From: Streptomyces sp. CB02366
GTDB lineage: Bacteria; Actinomycetota; Actinomycetes; Streptomycetales; Streptomycetaceae
Assembly: GCF_001905905.1 (NCBI RefSeq)
Contig: NZ_LIVT01000003.1
Span: 945,001 to 1,009,000, forward strand
Reading direction: 5' to 3'
Length of the DNA: 64,000 nt
The translations under genes and the position numbers were made by a program. Below, piece after piece: positions 14,138 through 22,422 of this stretch. The notes under the pieces are model-generated. The model did not search any database. It was not told where the DNA came from and was given only the letters and a program-made list of their open reading frames with translations. How positions within the stretch are numbered: position 1 is the stretch's first letter; each line of letters opens with the position of its first letter.

Positions 14138-14211
14138 GGGGCTATAGCTCAGTTGGTTAGAGCGCATCCCTGATAAGGATGAGGCCACAGGTTCAAATCC
14201 TGTTAGCCCCA
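14138..14211 (+). tRNA. tRNA-Ile (GAT)
   Basis: 74 nucleotides. Acceptor GGGGCTA pairs with TAGCCCC, the D-arm is GCTC..GAGC, and the T-arm contains GGTTCAAATCC. The anticodon loop CTGATAA carries GAT. CCA is not encoded (the sequence continues ccg). An isolated tRNA-Ile after gyrA is a common bacterial placement. Confidence 0.97.
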
Positions 14212-14220
14212 CCGGACACG

Positions 14221-14250
14221 AAGGCCCCCACCGGAGACGGTGGGGGCCTT
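14221..14250 (+). terminator. Terminator after tRNA-Ile
   Basis: A perfect 13-base stem (AAGGCCCCCACCG / CGGTGGGGGCCTT) with a GAGA tetraloop lies ten bases after the tRNA. It would work on both strands and so also serves the minus-strand gene that ends at 14291. Confidence 0.85.
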
Positions 14251-14290
14251 CTGCGTGTTCCGGTGTTCTGCCGGGGCAGCGGGTGGGGGG

Positions 14291-14476
14291 TCACAGCGTG
14301 GCCGCCCGGATCACCATGCCTACCGGGGTCAGCCCGCAGACGAGGCCGGCTGACAGGAACACGTACGCAAGGGCCTTGAAGATCCCGTGCCGTTGGGCCC
14401 GGCAGGCGGCGAAGCAGGTGAAGCTCACGATGGCCAGGCACGGCAGGAGGATGAAGAAGAAACCCAACGCCGCCAT
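14291..14476 (-). CDS. Small hypothetical membrane protein
   Basis: A 61-residue product starting MAALGFFFILLPCLAIVSF with two hydrophobic segments (about 1-22 and 32-55) separated by a short basic, Cys-containing loop (CFAACRAQRHG). A longer in-frame start at 14533 adds polar residues that do not look membrane-like. No family is recognised. It ends against the tRNA terminator. The coding call rests on the hydrophobic pattern only. Confidence 0.5.
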   Translation of the reverse strand: MAALGFFFILLPCLAIVSFTCFAACRAQRHGIFKALAYVFLSAGLVCGLTPVGMVIRAATL

Positions 14477-14613
14477 GCGGCGCCCCCACTCATCACGCCC
14501 CGTCGCCCACGCGGCCGACCGCGTGTGCGGCATCCTCGCAGCCCGTTCCGCGGGGCGGTCATGCCCGGGGGACGGAAGGGTCCCCGGACCACCGGCCGGT
14601 TCCGGGCATGCGA

Positions 14614-14650
14614 AAGGCCCCCGGCCGGTGTGAACCGGACCAGGGGCCCC
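14614..14650 (-). terminator. Probable terminator for the downstream minus-strand gene
   Basis: Read on the minus strand, GGGGCCCCTGGTCCGGTT..ACCGGCCGGGGGCC folds into an imperfect GC-rich stem followed by CCTTTCG. It lies 21 bases beyond the stop of the secreted-protein gene at 14671. Confidence 0.5.
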
Positions 14651-14670
14651 GGGGTGCGGCGGCGCCGGGA

Positions 14671-15048
14671 TCAGGGAGGTGGCGCCGGGGAGTCGCCTTC
14701 CGGGGCTGTGGGGTGGGAGCCGGACTGTCCGGTGCTGTGGGCGGTCTCCGCGGGGTCGACCGCCAGGTGGCGGGTGGCCGGGGAGGAGCCGTGGGCCTCG
14801 GCCCGGATGCGCTGCTTCATCGTGGGCGGAAGGGCGCGGTCACGCGGAAGGGTCCATCGGACCGAGGGGGCGTACGGTGTTGCGGCGGTGGCTGCCGTGT
14901 GCTCGTGGGTCGTGGCGCTCGGCGGCAGGGCGGCGTTCGTGGCGTTCGCGGTGCTCGCCGCGGCGGTGGCGAGGCCCAGCGACGCCAGGAGGGCGAAGAA
15001 GGCGGTGACGAAGGCGGTCCAGATGTTCTTGGGCTGGAAGGTGCTCAT
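14671..15048 (-). CDS. Small exported or membrane-anchored actinobacterial protein, function unknown
   Basis: 125 residues. The N-terminus MSTFQPKNIWTAFVTAFFAL leads into a hydrophobic stretch to about residue 33, resembling a signal peptide or anchor. The rest is Ala/Thr/Pro-rich and low complexity, ending in a run of prolines. The ATG has a GAGGGG ribosome site at five bases. It resembles uncharacterised Streptomyces proteins found beside the DLW-39 gene; I cannot assign a role. It is divergent from the DLW-39 gene. Confidence 0.7.
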   Translation of the reverse strand: MSTFQPKNIWTAFVTAFFALLASLGLATAAASTANATNAALPPSATTHEHTAATAATPYAPSVRWTLPRDRALPPTMKQRIRAEAHGSSPATRHLAVDPAETAHSTGQSGSHPTAPEGDSPAPPP

Positions 15049-15338
15049 GGCCCCTCGCTTTCGGACGGTCCGGTTGCTGACTTCTCCGATCATGGGGAAC
15101 CGAGCCGCGAATACGAGGACCGACCCCCGCACTGCACCGATCTTCGGATGAACACCACTCGTATGGTGCAACCGGAGGCGACAGCCTCTCGCGGGGTCCC
15201 GAAAGGGGTGCCGAGGAGGCGTGCCGGGCATCGAAGAGGGCTCGCTCCGCGGTCGCGGGCAGGTCACCGATCGGTATCGGCCGGTGTGTATAGTCGGCGG
15301 CGGAAGGCCCCAAAACCAAGGAAAGACGAGGTAGCGCG

Positions 15339-15473
15339 GTGAAGAAGCTTCTCCTGGTCGCACTGGCCGCCATCGGCGGGCTCCTCGTGTACCGCCAGAT
15401 CCAGGCGGATCGCGCCGAGCAGGATCTGTGGACGGAAGCGACCGACTCCGTGCCCGCGGGTTCGGGTGTGTGA
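15339..15473 (+). CDS. DLW-39 family small protein
   Basis: 44 residues starting with a hydrophobic helix (VKKLLLVALAAIGGLLVYRQ), then QADRAEQDLWTEATDSV, which contains the Asp-Leu-Trp motif at residues 29-31. DLW-39 is a conserved actinobacterial micro-protein of unknown function encoded near gyrA. The GTG start is preceded by GACGAGG at about eight bases. Confidence 0.85.
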   Translation: MKKLLLVALAAIGGLLVYRQIQADRAEQDLWTEATDSVPAGSGV

Positions 15474-15593
15474 GACGGCACAGTCTGATACGGGCCCCGG
15501 TCGCTGAGCGGCCGGGGCTTCGTGCTGTCCGGGCCCTGGTCGGGGGCCGGGACGTGCGGTGGGGGACGCGTGCGGCGGGGGCCGGACCCGAGA

Positions 15594-15630
15594 ATTCACG
15601 TAAGCGAACCCATGGCTTGCTTACGTGAAT
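15594..15630. promoter_or_regulatory. AT-rich perfect inverted repeat (possible operator)
   Basis: ATTCACGTAAGC (15594-15605) and GCTTACGTGAAT (15619-15630) form a perfect 12-base inverted repeat around a 13-base centre. It stands out in the surrounding GC-rich, otherwise featureless 320-base gap between the DLW-39 gene and the next plus-strand gene. It could be an operator or a hairpin; there is no T-tract. Confidence 0.55.
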
Positions 15631-15796
15631 GGCCGTCAGCCGGGGTGTCGGTGCGGTGCGGGCGGGCCGGCGACGCGGACGAACGGGGCGATCCGGGGAC
15701 GGCCGAAGACAGCGGTGGGGCGGGCGGGGCAGGATGGACCGGCCGCGGCCGGGCGGGCCGACGGCGCCGACGCGTGAGGACGACGAGGGGAAGCGC

Positions 15797-17131
15797 GTGA
15801 AGAGGCAGCGCAACAGGGGCCGGGTGGCGGCCGCGGCACTCGCGGCGATGTGCGCGGTGGCGGTGCTGCCGGGCCGGGTGCACGCGGCGGACCCCGGGGT
15901 GTACGCGTTCGATCCCGACGCGAAGAAGGTGCAGGGGGCCACGGCGAACGTCGAGGCGTCCGAGCTGGACGAGGGCGTTCCGTACCGCAGCACCATCCGG
16001 CCGGGCGAGAAGCTGTACTACCGGGTCGCGCTGGACGACGTCTCCAACGCCTATGTCTCGGCGGTCGCGGTGCCCGGCGGCAGCGGCCCGGTCGCTTACG
16101 GCGACGGCATCGAGGTCAGCCTCCGGGAGACCGACGACACCCGGTGCGGCTCGGAGCGGGCGGTCTTCGGCTCGGGGGAGTACGCCCGCCCCGTCACCGC
16201 GTACGCCTACCGGACGATCGAGGAAGGCGCCGCCTCCTGCCAGGAGAGCGGTCAGTACGACGTCCTCGTCGAGCGCGAGACCAAGGACGCCTCCGACACC
16301 CGGGCGTGGGACCTGGAGCTGCGCTTCCTCAAGGAACCACGGCTGAAGAACGCCTCCGCCATGCCGACGGAGGCCCCCGAGAGCTGGCCGTCGGCCACGC
16401 CGCAGCCCCTGGCCGGCAAGCAGCGGAAGCGGCCCGGCGGCTCCGGGTACTCCGAGGCCACCAGCCTGGAGAACGGCCGCTGGCAGGACACGGTCGCCCC
16501 GGGGCAGACCCGCTTCTACCGGGTGCCGGTGGGCTGGGGCCAGCAGATCCACGCCACCGCGGGGCTCTCCAACAGCACGGGAACGGCGACGGAGTTCGTG
16601 GGCAGCGCGCTGACGCTGTCGCTGGCCAACCCCGCCCAGGGGTTCGTCTCCGAGGCCTCCCTCTCCTACTCGGGAGGGCCCGCCTCCGCCTCCCTGAGGC
16701 CGCTGCCTCCGGTGGCCTACCGCAACCGGTACGACTCCTCGACCCAGGTCAGCGCCATGCGCTTCGCGGGCTGGTACTACCTGGCGGTCTCCCTCAGCCC
16801 GAAGCTGAAGGCGTCCTACGGCGCCGCGCCGATCCCGTACGAGCTGTCGGTCCAGGTGAAGAACAGGGCCGGGGAGTCCCCGTACGAAGGCGACGCCGGG
16901 GTCTTCGGCGTCACCGACCAGGACCGCGAGGTGGCCCGGAAGGGGCAGAACGCCGAGCAGGCCGCGAAGAGCGGTCCGATGAAGGTGGTCGCCGCGGCGG
17001 GGATCGGCACGGGGACCGTGCTGGTGCTCGGGCTGGGCGTCTGGACGCTGCTGGCCCGCCGCCGCGCTGCCGCCCCGGCCCCCTCCGGTACGCCCGGTGC
17101 ACCGGGCCCCGGAGCGCCGCGGGGCCGGTAG
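15797..17131 (+). CDS. Secreted/membrane-anchored protein of unknown function
   Basis: 444 residues. A signal peptide is visible (basic start VKRQRNRGR, hydrophobic core, ending near GRVHAAD at about 31). The large extracytoplasmic region has two similar beta-rich halves, each with a 'yR..v.pGe..fYrV' pattern (STIRPGEKLYYRV and DTVAPGQTRFYRV). A C-terminal membrane helix (about 398-422) is followed by a short basic, Pro-rich tail. The GTG has GAGGGG at six bases. It is convergent with the Ser/Thr kinase next door. No enzymatic motif is seen. Confidence 0.8.
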   Translation: MKRQRNRGRVAAAALAAMCAVAVLPGRVHAADPGVYAFDPDAKKVQGATANVEASELDEGVPYRSTIRPGEKLYYRVALDDVSNAYVSAVAVPGGSGPVAYGDGIEVSLRETDDTRCGSERAVFGSGEYARPVTAYAYRTIEEGAASCQESGQYDVLVERETKDASDTRAWDLELRFLKEPRLKNASAMPTEAPESWPSATPQPLAGKQRKRPGGSGYSEATSLENGRWQDTVAPGQTRFYRVPVGWGQQIHATAGLSNSTGTATEFVGSALTLSLANPAQGFVSEASLSYSGGPASASLRPLPPVAYRNRYDSSTQVSAMRFAGWYYLAVSLSPKLKASYGAAPIPYELSVQVKNRAGESPYEGDAGVFGVTDQDREVARKGQNAEQAAKSGPMKVVAAAGIGTGTVLVLGLGVWTLLARRRAAAPAPSGTPGAPGPGAPRGR

Positions 17132-17186
17132 CCGCACGCGGCGGGCCCGCCGTACCGGCTGCCGCCGGTGTCCGGCGGGCCGGCCG

Positions 17187-18671
17187 TCAGATCTGGGCCA
17201 GGGCCCAGACACCGACCGCGAAGCAGATCAGTGCCGCCAGCAGCACCCAGGCCGCCGCCTTCGGGGTCGGTCCCGGAAGCGTGCGCCGTTCAGGCGCGGG
17301 GGGCGTGGCGTGCTGCACGGGCGCGCCGGGCGCCGGGGGGAAGGACTGGTGCGGCGGGGGCTGTTGGTGCTGCTGGGCCGTATAGGCGCGGGTGGCGGCG
17401 AGGTCGCGCGGTACGCCGGAGGCCGGCGCCCGGGAGGCGTCCGGGGCGCCGACGGCGTACGGGGGCGGTGCTTCCGTCGCGTACGGGGAGGGCGCGTGCG
17501 CGGCGTACGAGGCGGGCGGGCCCTGGTGCGGGCCCGGCTGGTCCTGTCGGCCGTGCGGGGCCGGCCGGTGCTCCGAACCGGTCTGCGGGTCCGGCCGGTG
17601 CTCCGGACCGGCCTGCGGGCGGGGCCGCTGCGGAGGGGGCGCGAGGTGGAAGCTGCCCGTCTCCGACATCGAGACGGGGGGCGGGGAGGCGGGCTGCGGG
17701 CCGGTCGGCCGGGGAACGCTCTGCGGTGCCGCCCCGGCGGCCTCCGGGCCCGGAGCGCCGGCCCCGGAGTCCGAGGAACGCCGGGGGGCGGTGGGCGGCC
17801 CGTCGGGCCCGAACCCCGCCGGCAGCGGTCCGATCTGGTCGAACACCTCCACCGGCTCGTCGCCCGGGCCGGGTTCGGGCAGCATCTCGACCGCCGCGGC
17901 CAGCGCCTTGCGCGCGCCCGTCGCGGTGCGGAACCGGACGTGCGGGTCGGGCTGGAGCAGGCCGGCGAGCACCTGCCACAGAGGCTCGGGGATGGTGCCG
18001 GGGGCGCTCGGCGTGCCGTGCTCGGCGAAGTGCTCCACCAGCGCCTGGGCGTCGGGCTTCTTGCCCTGGAGGAGGTAGAGCGCGACCAGGCCGACCGCGA
18101 AGAGGTCCGCCGGGAAGTCGGGCTCGGCGCCCATCAACTGCTCGGGGGCGAAGTAACCGGGGGTGCCGACCACGTAGTCGGTCTCGGTCAGCCGGGGCTC
18201 GCCCTTGCGCATCGCGATGCCGAAGTCGGAGAGGCGCAGGTGCGGGCGGCCCGTCCCGGTGGCCTCCAGAAGGATGTTGGCCGGCTTGATGTCCCGGTGC
18301 ACCACCCCTTCGGCGTGCACCGTGGAGAGGCCCGAGAGCAACTGGTCCAGCAGCAGGCAGACGAAGCGCGGCGGCAACGGGCCGTAGTCGCCGATGAGAT
18401 GGGCGAGCGAGCCGCCGCCGATCAGATCCATGGTGAACAGGACCTTGTCGTCGTCGGCGGCCCAGCTGGCCGGGGCCAGCACATGCGGGTGCTCGATCCG
18501 CAGGGCCTGCTCGCGGACGAAGCGCAGCAGCGTGCGCGCGTCGCTCTGCTGGAGCACCTTGGCGGCGACGTACCTGCGGCGGCGGTGGTCCCAGGCGCGC
18601 CAGACGGCGCCGACCCCGCCCCGTCCGATCGGATCGATCAGTTCGTACCGACCGGCGAAGACCTCACCCAT
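17187..18671 (-). CDS. Serine/threonine protein kinase, membrane-tethered
   Basis: 494 residues. The kinase domain (about 5-270) has Gly-loop GRGGVG (16-21), Lys38 (VAAKV), HRDIKPAN (125-132), DFG (149-151) and GTPGYFAPEQ (169-178). A long Pro/Gln/His-rich linker (about 300-465) leads to one C-terminal transmembrane helix ending WALAQI, with no extracellular sensor domain. The ATG at 18671 starts MGEVFAGRYEL as in Hanks-type kinases; the ribosome site is weak. It converges on the preceding secreted-protein gene. Confidence 0.9.
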   Translation of the reverse strand: MGEVFAGRYELIDPIGRGGVGAVWRAWDHRRRRYVAAKVLQQSDARTLLRFVREQALRIEHPHVLAPASWAADDDKVLFTMDLIGGGSLAHLIGDYGPLPPRFVCLLLDQLLSGLSTVHAEGVVHRDIKPANILLEATGTGRPHLRLSDFGIAMRKGEPRLTETDYVVGTPGYFAPEQLMGAEPDFPADLFAVGLVALYLLQGKKPDAQALVEHFAEHGTPSAPGTIPEPLWQVLAGLLQPDPHVRFRTATGARKALAAAVEMLPEPGPGDEPVEVFDQIGPLPAGFGPDGPPTAPRRSSDSGAGAPGPEAAGAAPQSVPRPTGPQPASPPPVSMSETGSFHLAPPPQRPRPQAGPEHRPDPQTGSEHRPAPHGRQDQPGPHQGPPASYAAHAPSPYATEAPPPYAVGAPDASRAPASGVPRDLAATRAYTAQQHQQPPPHQSFPPAPGAPVQHATPPAPERRTLPGPTPKAAAWVLLAALICFAVGVWALAQI

Positions 18672-18889
18672 TGCGCTGCGCCCGCTCCCCGTTCCCGTGG
18701 CCCCGCGGCTTCTGCCGCGGGCCGTGTCCGGCCCCCGTGGTCCGGCGGCACCAGGGCGCTGCGCGGCGCGCGTGCCCTGGTTCCGTCCTGCGGCCCGATT
18801 CCCGCGAAGGGCCCTCGGGCCTGCCGTTCGGTTCACGCCGGACCCAGGGGGCCCGGTCCGAACGGAACGCCCCGCTCCGGCGGGACGCC

Positions 18890-19438
18890 CTAGCTCTGGT
18901 GCCCTTCGTAGTGCGCGACCGCGTCCGCGGTGCGCCCCGCGCCGTACACCTTGAGGAACTCTGCCAGCTCCGGGTGGGTGGGCGCGAGGGCGTCCGCGGC
19001 GTCGATGATGTCGCCGGCCGCCGCGACCGACCGCAGCAGGGACTGGATCTCGCGCACCACCCGGCGGACGGTGGGAGCGCCGCCGGAGGAGGCGGTCTGG
19101 CCCGAGGGGATGAGGACGGACCCGCCCTGCGACTTCTTGATCTCCTCCATGCGGTCGGTGGCCTCGCCGGCGCTGACGCTGCCGTCGGCCACCTGGCCGG
19201 CCAGCTCCTGGAGGGCCTGGACGCGCTGGACCACCGCGGGGTTGCCGATCTTGGCGCGCTGGCCGCTCATCAACTGCGAGAGCATCGGGGCCGAGAGCCC
19301 GAGCACGGCCGCCAACCGGGCCTGGTTCAGGCCGAGATCATCTATCAGTCGACGGAAGAGCGCCCCCAACGGCTCCCCGTACCAACTGCGTTGAAGTTCT
19401 CTGGCTCTTGCCGTCGCCTCTTGCTGCGCTGTGTCCAT
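18890..19438 (-). CDS. Helix-turn-helix DNA-binding protein
   Basis: 182 residues starting MDTAQQEATARARELQRSW. An XRE-like helix-turn-helix is visible at about residues 27-62 (LIDDLGLNQARLAAVLGLSA then PMLSQLMSGQRAKIGNP). The rest is helical with no recognised sensor domain, and the C-terminus ends AHYEGHQS. The ATG is preceded by GGGAGA at five bases. It is probably a transcriptional regulator; the target is unknown. It lies between a kinase gene and tRNA-Ala. Confidence 0.8.
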   Translation of the reverse strand: MDTAQQEATARARELQRSWYGEPLGALFRRLIDDLGLNQARLAAVLGLSAPMLSQLMSGQRAKIGNPAVVQRVQALQELAGQVADGSVSAGEATDRMEEIKKSQGGSVLIPSGQTASSGGAPTVRRVVREIQSLLRSVAAAGDIIDAADALAPTHPELAEFLKVYGAGRTADAVAHYEGHQS

Positions 19439-19616
19439 GGCGTCTCCCCATCCCTGCGGCTTCGCTGCTGCGAACCTTGCGAGCATCTTACGGAGCGTGG
19501 TCGTCCACCGGGAGTCCCTATCCTTTTGCAGGATTACGGGGGTCACCCGGTACTCTGGTGCGCGACGGTGGCCCTGGCGCGGACGTGCTGGGCGTTACCC
19601 TCGTGCGTAGTGGCCC

Positions 19617-19689
19617 GGGGCCTTAGCTCAGTTGGTAGAGCGCTGCCTTTGCAAGGCAGATGTCAGGAGTTCGAATCTCCTAGGCTCCA
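19617..19689 (+). tRNA. tRNA-Ala (TGC)
   Basis: 73 nucleotides. Acceptor GGGGCCT pairs with AGGCTCC (one G-T pair). The anticodon stem CTGCC/GGCAG encloses loop TTTGCAA with TGC at 19650-19652. The T-arm contains AGTTCGAATCT. CCA is not encoded. Confidence 0.97.
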
Positions 19690-19696
19690 CCGCATG

Positions 19697-19742
19697 AAGA
19701 CCCCCTTGACCTGCGGAAACGTGGTCAGGGGGGTCTTTTTTT
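19697..19742 (+). terminator. Rho-independent terminator after tRNA-Ala
   Basis: AAGACCCCC(TTGACC) pairs with (GGTCA)GGGGGGTCTT and is followed by a run of seven T (19736-19742), one of the few classical T-tract terminators in this window. Confidence 0.88.
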
Positions 19743-19956
19743 CGTCATGCGGTCCCCGGCGGGGGCCGGGGCTGCGGACCGTTGTGCGGGCGGGTCTGCC
19801 GGCCGGGGCCGCGAGGGGGCCGCCGACCGTGTTCCGGGGCCTTCGCACGGTGTTCCGCTTCCGCCCCCGGCGGTCTCCCCCTCCCTGCCGGAAACGAGTG
19901 CCGGGGGTACCAGGCACACTTTCTGCACAAGCAGTCGAGCCATTAAGGACTCAGCC

Positions 19957-20541
19957 ATGATCACGTTGACGAAGGAAGACGGGCCCGCGGACCTGGACGG
20001 GGTGACGCACCTGAGCATCGGGGCCTCGTGGGACCCGACCGTCGGGAGCAGCGGCGGCCTGATGGGGAAGATCCGGCAGAAGGCCGGCACGGACCTCGAC
20101 CTGATCGCCATCGCGATGCAGGGCGGGGACCCGGTGCGGCTCGCCGGCCTGGACTCCCTGGACCCTCTGGGCAACGGGTCGCTGGTGCACAGCGGGGACA
20201 ACCAGACCGGCCACGGGGACGGTGACGACGAGACGGTGACCGTCGAGTTCGCCAGGATTCCCCCGAACATCACGTCGATCGTCTTCGTCGCCGCCGCGTA
20301 CAAGAAGCGCAGCTCGTTCAGCAACGCGCGCAACATCAGCTTCAAGGTGTACGACGCGACGGGCGGCAGCAGCCAGCAGGTCGCCGACATCTGGCCGAGC
20401 ATGCTCACCCAGGACAACGGCGTCGCGGTGGCCAAGGCGATCCGGCAGGGCTCGGGGTGGAAGCTCCAGGTGATCAACGAGACCGGGAAGATCAAGCAGG
20501 GCGACGAGCACGCCCTCATGCGCTTCGCGGTGAGCCGGTAG
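19957..20541 (+). CDS. TerD family protein
   Basis: 194 residues starting MITLTKEDGPADLDGVTHLS. The single TerD domain covers almost the whole protein. The acidic Ca-binding stretch HSGDNQTGHGDGDDE is at about 74-88, with downstream IVFVAAAYKKR and FKVYDATG typical of the family. TerD proteins bind calcium and are linked to tellurite, stress and phage responses and, in Streptomyces, to development; the exact role here is unknown. The ATG has AAGGA at eight bases. There is one copy, not in a ter operon. Confidence 0.9.
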   Translation: MITLTKEDGPADLDGVTHLSIGASWDPTVGSSGGLMGKIRQKAGTDLDLIAIAMQGGDPVRLAGLDSLDPLGNGSLVHSGDNQTGHGDGDDETVTVEFARIPPNITSIVFVAAAYKKRSSFSNARNISFKVYDATGGSSQQVADIWPSMLTQDNGVAVAKAIRQGSGWKLQVINETGKIKQGDEHALMRFAVSR

Positions 20542-20569
20542 CCGGCAGCCGTTCTTTCGGGAGAACACG

Positions 20570-20618
20570 GGGAACGCGGCTGCGGTGACCGTCCGGCGGT
20601 CACCGCAGCCGCGTTCCC
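20570..20618. terminator. Bidirectional terminator between terD and DUF5324 genes
   Basis: A perfect 22-base stem (20570-20591 with 20597-20618) with a five-base loop lies between two convergent genes. It is the longest perfect stem among the terminators here. Confidence 0.85.
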
Positions 20619-20645
20619 GTTCTTCCCGAAGGCCCTCCGCCCGGC

Positions 20646-21365
20646 TCAGGGCCGGTCGTCGAGGCCCGGGGTGTCGTCCTCGCCCGCTTCGGCCTCGGCC
20701 TGCTTGGCCTTGACCTCCGGGTCCAGGTCGGCCCGGTCGCTGCCGTCCACCGAGCTGAGCGGCGAGCGCTCGTCGCCCGTCTCGGTGGCGACGGGCGGCT
20801 CGACCAGCCAGTCCGGGTTGGCCTGCTTGTCCCACCAGCGCCAGGCGGCGTACGCGCCGCCGGCCAGGACGCCCAGCACCAGGAAGCCCTTCGCGGCCCG
20901 GCCCGCCCTGGCCCGCCGCTGGTGCTTCCTGGCGAGCTTCTGGATCTCCTTGGCCGTCACCTGGGTGCGCAGCGCGGCCAGGGCGGCGGCCCCGCGGGCG
21001 GAGGCCTGTTCGGCGACGGGCAGGGCCGCCGCACGGGCCTGCTCCACCCGCGGCGCGGTGTAGTCGGCGGCGCTCCGGGCGGCCCTGCGGGTGGAGGCCG
21101 CGGCGCGCTGCGCGGCCTCGTCGACGCGGGGCGGCACGTGCGTACGGGCCTGCTCGATACGGGGCGCGAGATGCGACGCGTACTGGACGCGGGCCTGCTT
21201 GGCCGCCTTCGTCACCTTGGGCGCGAGCAGAGCACGCGCTTCGTGCGCGAGGTGGGCCGCCTGTTCCTTGGCCGTGTCGGCATAGGGCGCCACCACTTCC
21301 GCGGCGTGCTGCGCGCTGTCCTTCGCCGAGTCGGTTGCGGCGCGCACGCTGTCGATGCGGGTCAC
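20646..21365 (-). CDS. DUF5324 family protein
   Basis: 239 residues. A long Ala/Arg/Glu-rich helical region (about 1-150) has repeating apolipoprotein-like amphipathic segments (e.g. AKDSAQHAAEVVAPYADTAK). A single membrane helix follows (GFLVLGVLAGGAYAAWRWW at about 170-190), then an acidic tail ending GLDDRP. The GTG start is chosen for its strong AAGGAGGAGG site. The family is actinobacterial and uncharacterised. It is divergent from the cyclophilin gene. Confidence 0.85.
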   Translation of the reverse strand: MTRIDSVRAATDSAKDSAQHAAEVVAPYADTAKEQAAHLAHEARALLAPKVTKAAKQARVQYASHLAPRIEQARTHVPPRVDEAAQRAAASTRRAARSAADYTAPRVEQARAAALPVAEQASARGAAALAALRTQVTAKEIQKLARKHQRRARAGRAAKGFLVLGVLAGGAYAAWRWWDKQANPDWLVEPPVATETGDERSPLSSVDGSDRADLDPEVKAKQAEAEAGEDDTPGLDDRP

Positions 21366-21485
21366 GAGATCCTCCTCCTTGGTGGCGGGTAGGTACTCCG
21401 CCTGTCCGCCCAGTTCGAAATCATGCCTGTTGCGGCCATGCCCGGCATGCGGGGCGGGCATCCGGGTCATGATCCTCATGTGAGG

Positions 21486-21557
21486 CCGGAACGGTTCACG
21501 CAGGTGAAACCGCTCATATGGTCGAAACGGTTCATGTGGCCGAAACGGTTCATGTGG
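21486..21557. repeat. Four direct repeats of 18-base period in a divergent promoter region
   Basis: The core AACGGTTCA occurs at 21490, 21508 (as AACCGCTCA), 21526 and 21544, each exactly 18 bases apart. The last two full units are nearly identical (GAAACGGTTCATGTGG). They lie between the divergent DUF5324 and cyclophilin genes in a locally A/T-richer stretch. Binding-site array or slippage product; see findings. Confidence 0.8.
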
Positions 21558-21700
21558 AGTGTGCCGACGACAATGCCATGGTTCGGTGGTGGACGCGCCG
21601 CTTCGCTCGCCATCCGGCCGTACGTTTCCCGGTCCGTGGGAGGATCGGAGGACGTCGGCGCGGGATGTGGCGGCAGGTGAAGGACGAGGGAAGGCAGATC

Positions 21701-22228
21701 GTGGCCGAGCAGCTTTACGCCACCGTGAAGACCAACCAGGGCGACATCGCGATCCGGCTGCTGCCGAACCACGCCCCCAAGACGGTCAGGAACTTCGTCG
21801 AGCTGGCCACCGGGCAGCGCGAGTGGACCAACCCGGAGACCGGCGAGAAGACCACGGACCCGCTGTACGACGGCACCGTCTTCCACCGGGTGATCAGCGG
21901 TTTCATGATCCAGGGCGGCGATCCGCTGGGCAACGGCACGGGCGGCCCCGGCTACCGGTTCGCCGACGAGTTCCACCCCGAGCTGGGCTTCACCAAGCCG
22001 TACCTGCTGGCCATGGCGAACGCGGGGCCGGGGACCAACGGCTCGCAGTTCTTCCTGACCGTGTCCCCCACCGCCTGGCTGACCGGCAAGCACACCATCT
22101 TCGGCGAGGTGGCGGACGAGGCGGGCCGCAAGGTCGTCGACGCCATCGCGGCCGTCCCGACCAACCCGCGCACCCACCGCCCGCTGCAGGACGTGGTGAT
22201 CGAGTCCGTGGTCATCGAGACCCGCTGA
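21701..22228 (+). CDS. Peptidyl-prolyl cis-trans isomerase, cyclophilin type
   Basis: 175 residues starting VAEQLYATVKTNQGDIAIRL. Cyclophilin active-site blocks are clear: FHRVISGFMIQGGD (catalytic Arg and Gln), MANAGPGTNGSQFF, and WLTGKHTIFGEV. There is no signal peptide, so it is cytoplasmic. The GTG at 21701 is chosen because the family starts there; an ATG at 21665 would add MWRQVKDEGRQI. GGGAAGG acts as the ribosome site. Confidence 0.93.
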   Translation: MAEQLYATVKTNQGDIAIRLLPNHAPKTVRNFVELATGQREWTNPETGEKTTDPLYDGTVFHRVISGFMIQGGDPLGNGTGGPGYRFADEFHPELGFTKPYLLAMANAGPGTNGSQFFLTVSPTAWLTGKHTIFGEVADEAGRKVVDAIAAVPTNPRTHRPLQDVVIESVVIETR

Positions 22229-22422
22229 GCGGAGGGGACACGCGCGCACCCGATACGCGCGCCGGGCGGACCGGCGGCTCCCGGGAGTGTGGGGGCGTCC
22301 TTCGGGGGGAAGCGGTCGGGGAACCAACCGCCCCGCCCGTCCGTACCGAGAAGGGGCGGGCCGCCGGGGCGGAGCTGTCCCCGTCATCCGGGCGACGAGT
22401 ATCGAGAGGCAGGTCGGGACTG

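Noticed and set aside
14608..15342. Plus-strand frame opposite the small exported-protein gene
   Set aside because: Gly/Arg-rich shadow with no start signal; the minus-strand gene has a ribosome site and a signal-like N-terminus.
21492..21512. CGGTTCAC..GTGAAACCG as a third parS
   Set aside because: The two half-sites are separated by extra bases, so the ParB palindrome is broken; it is better explained by the 18-base repeats.
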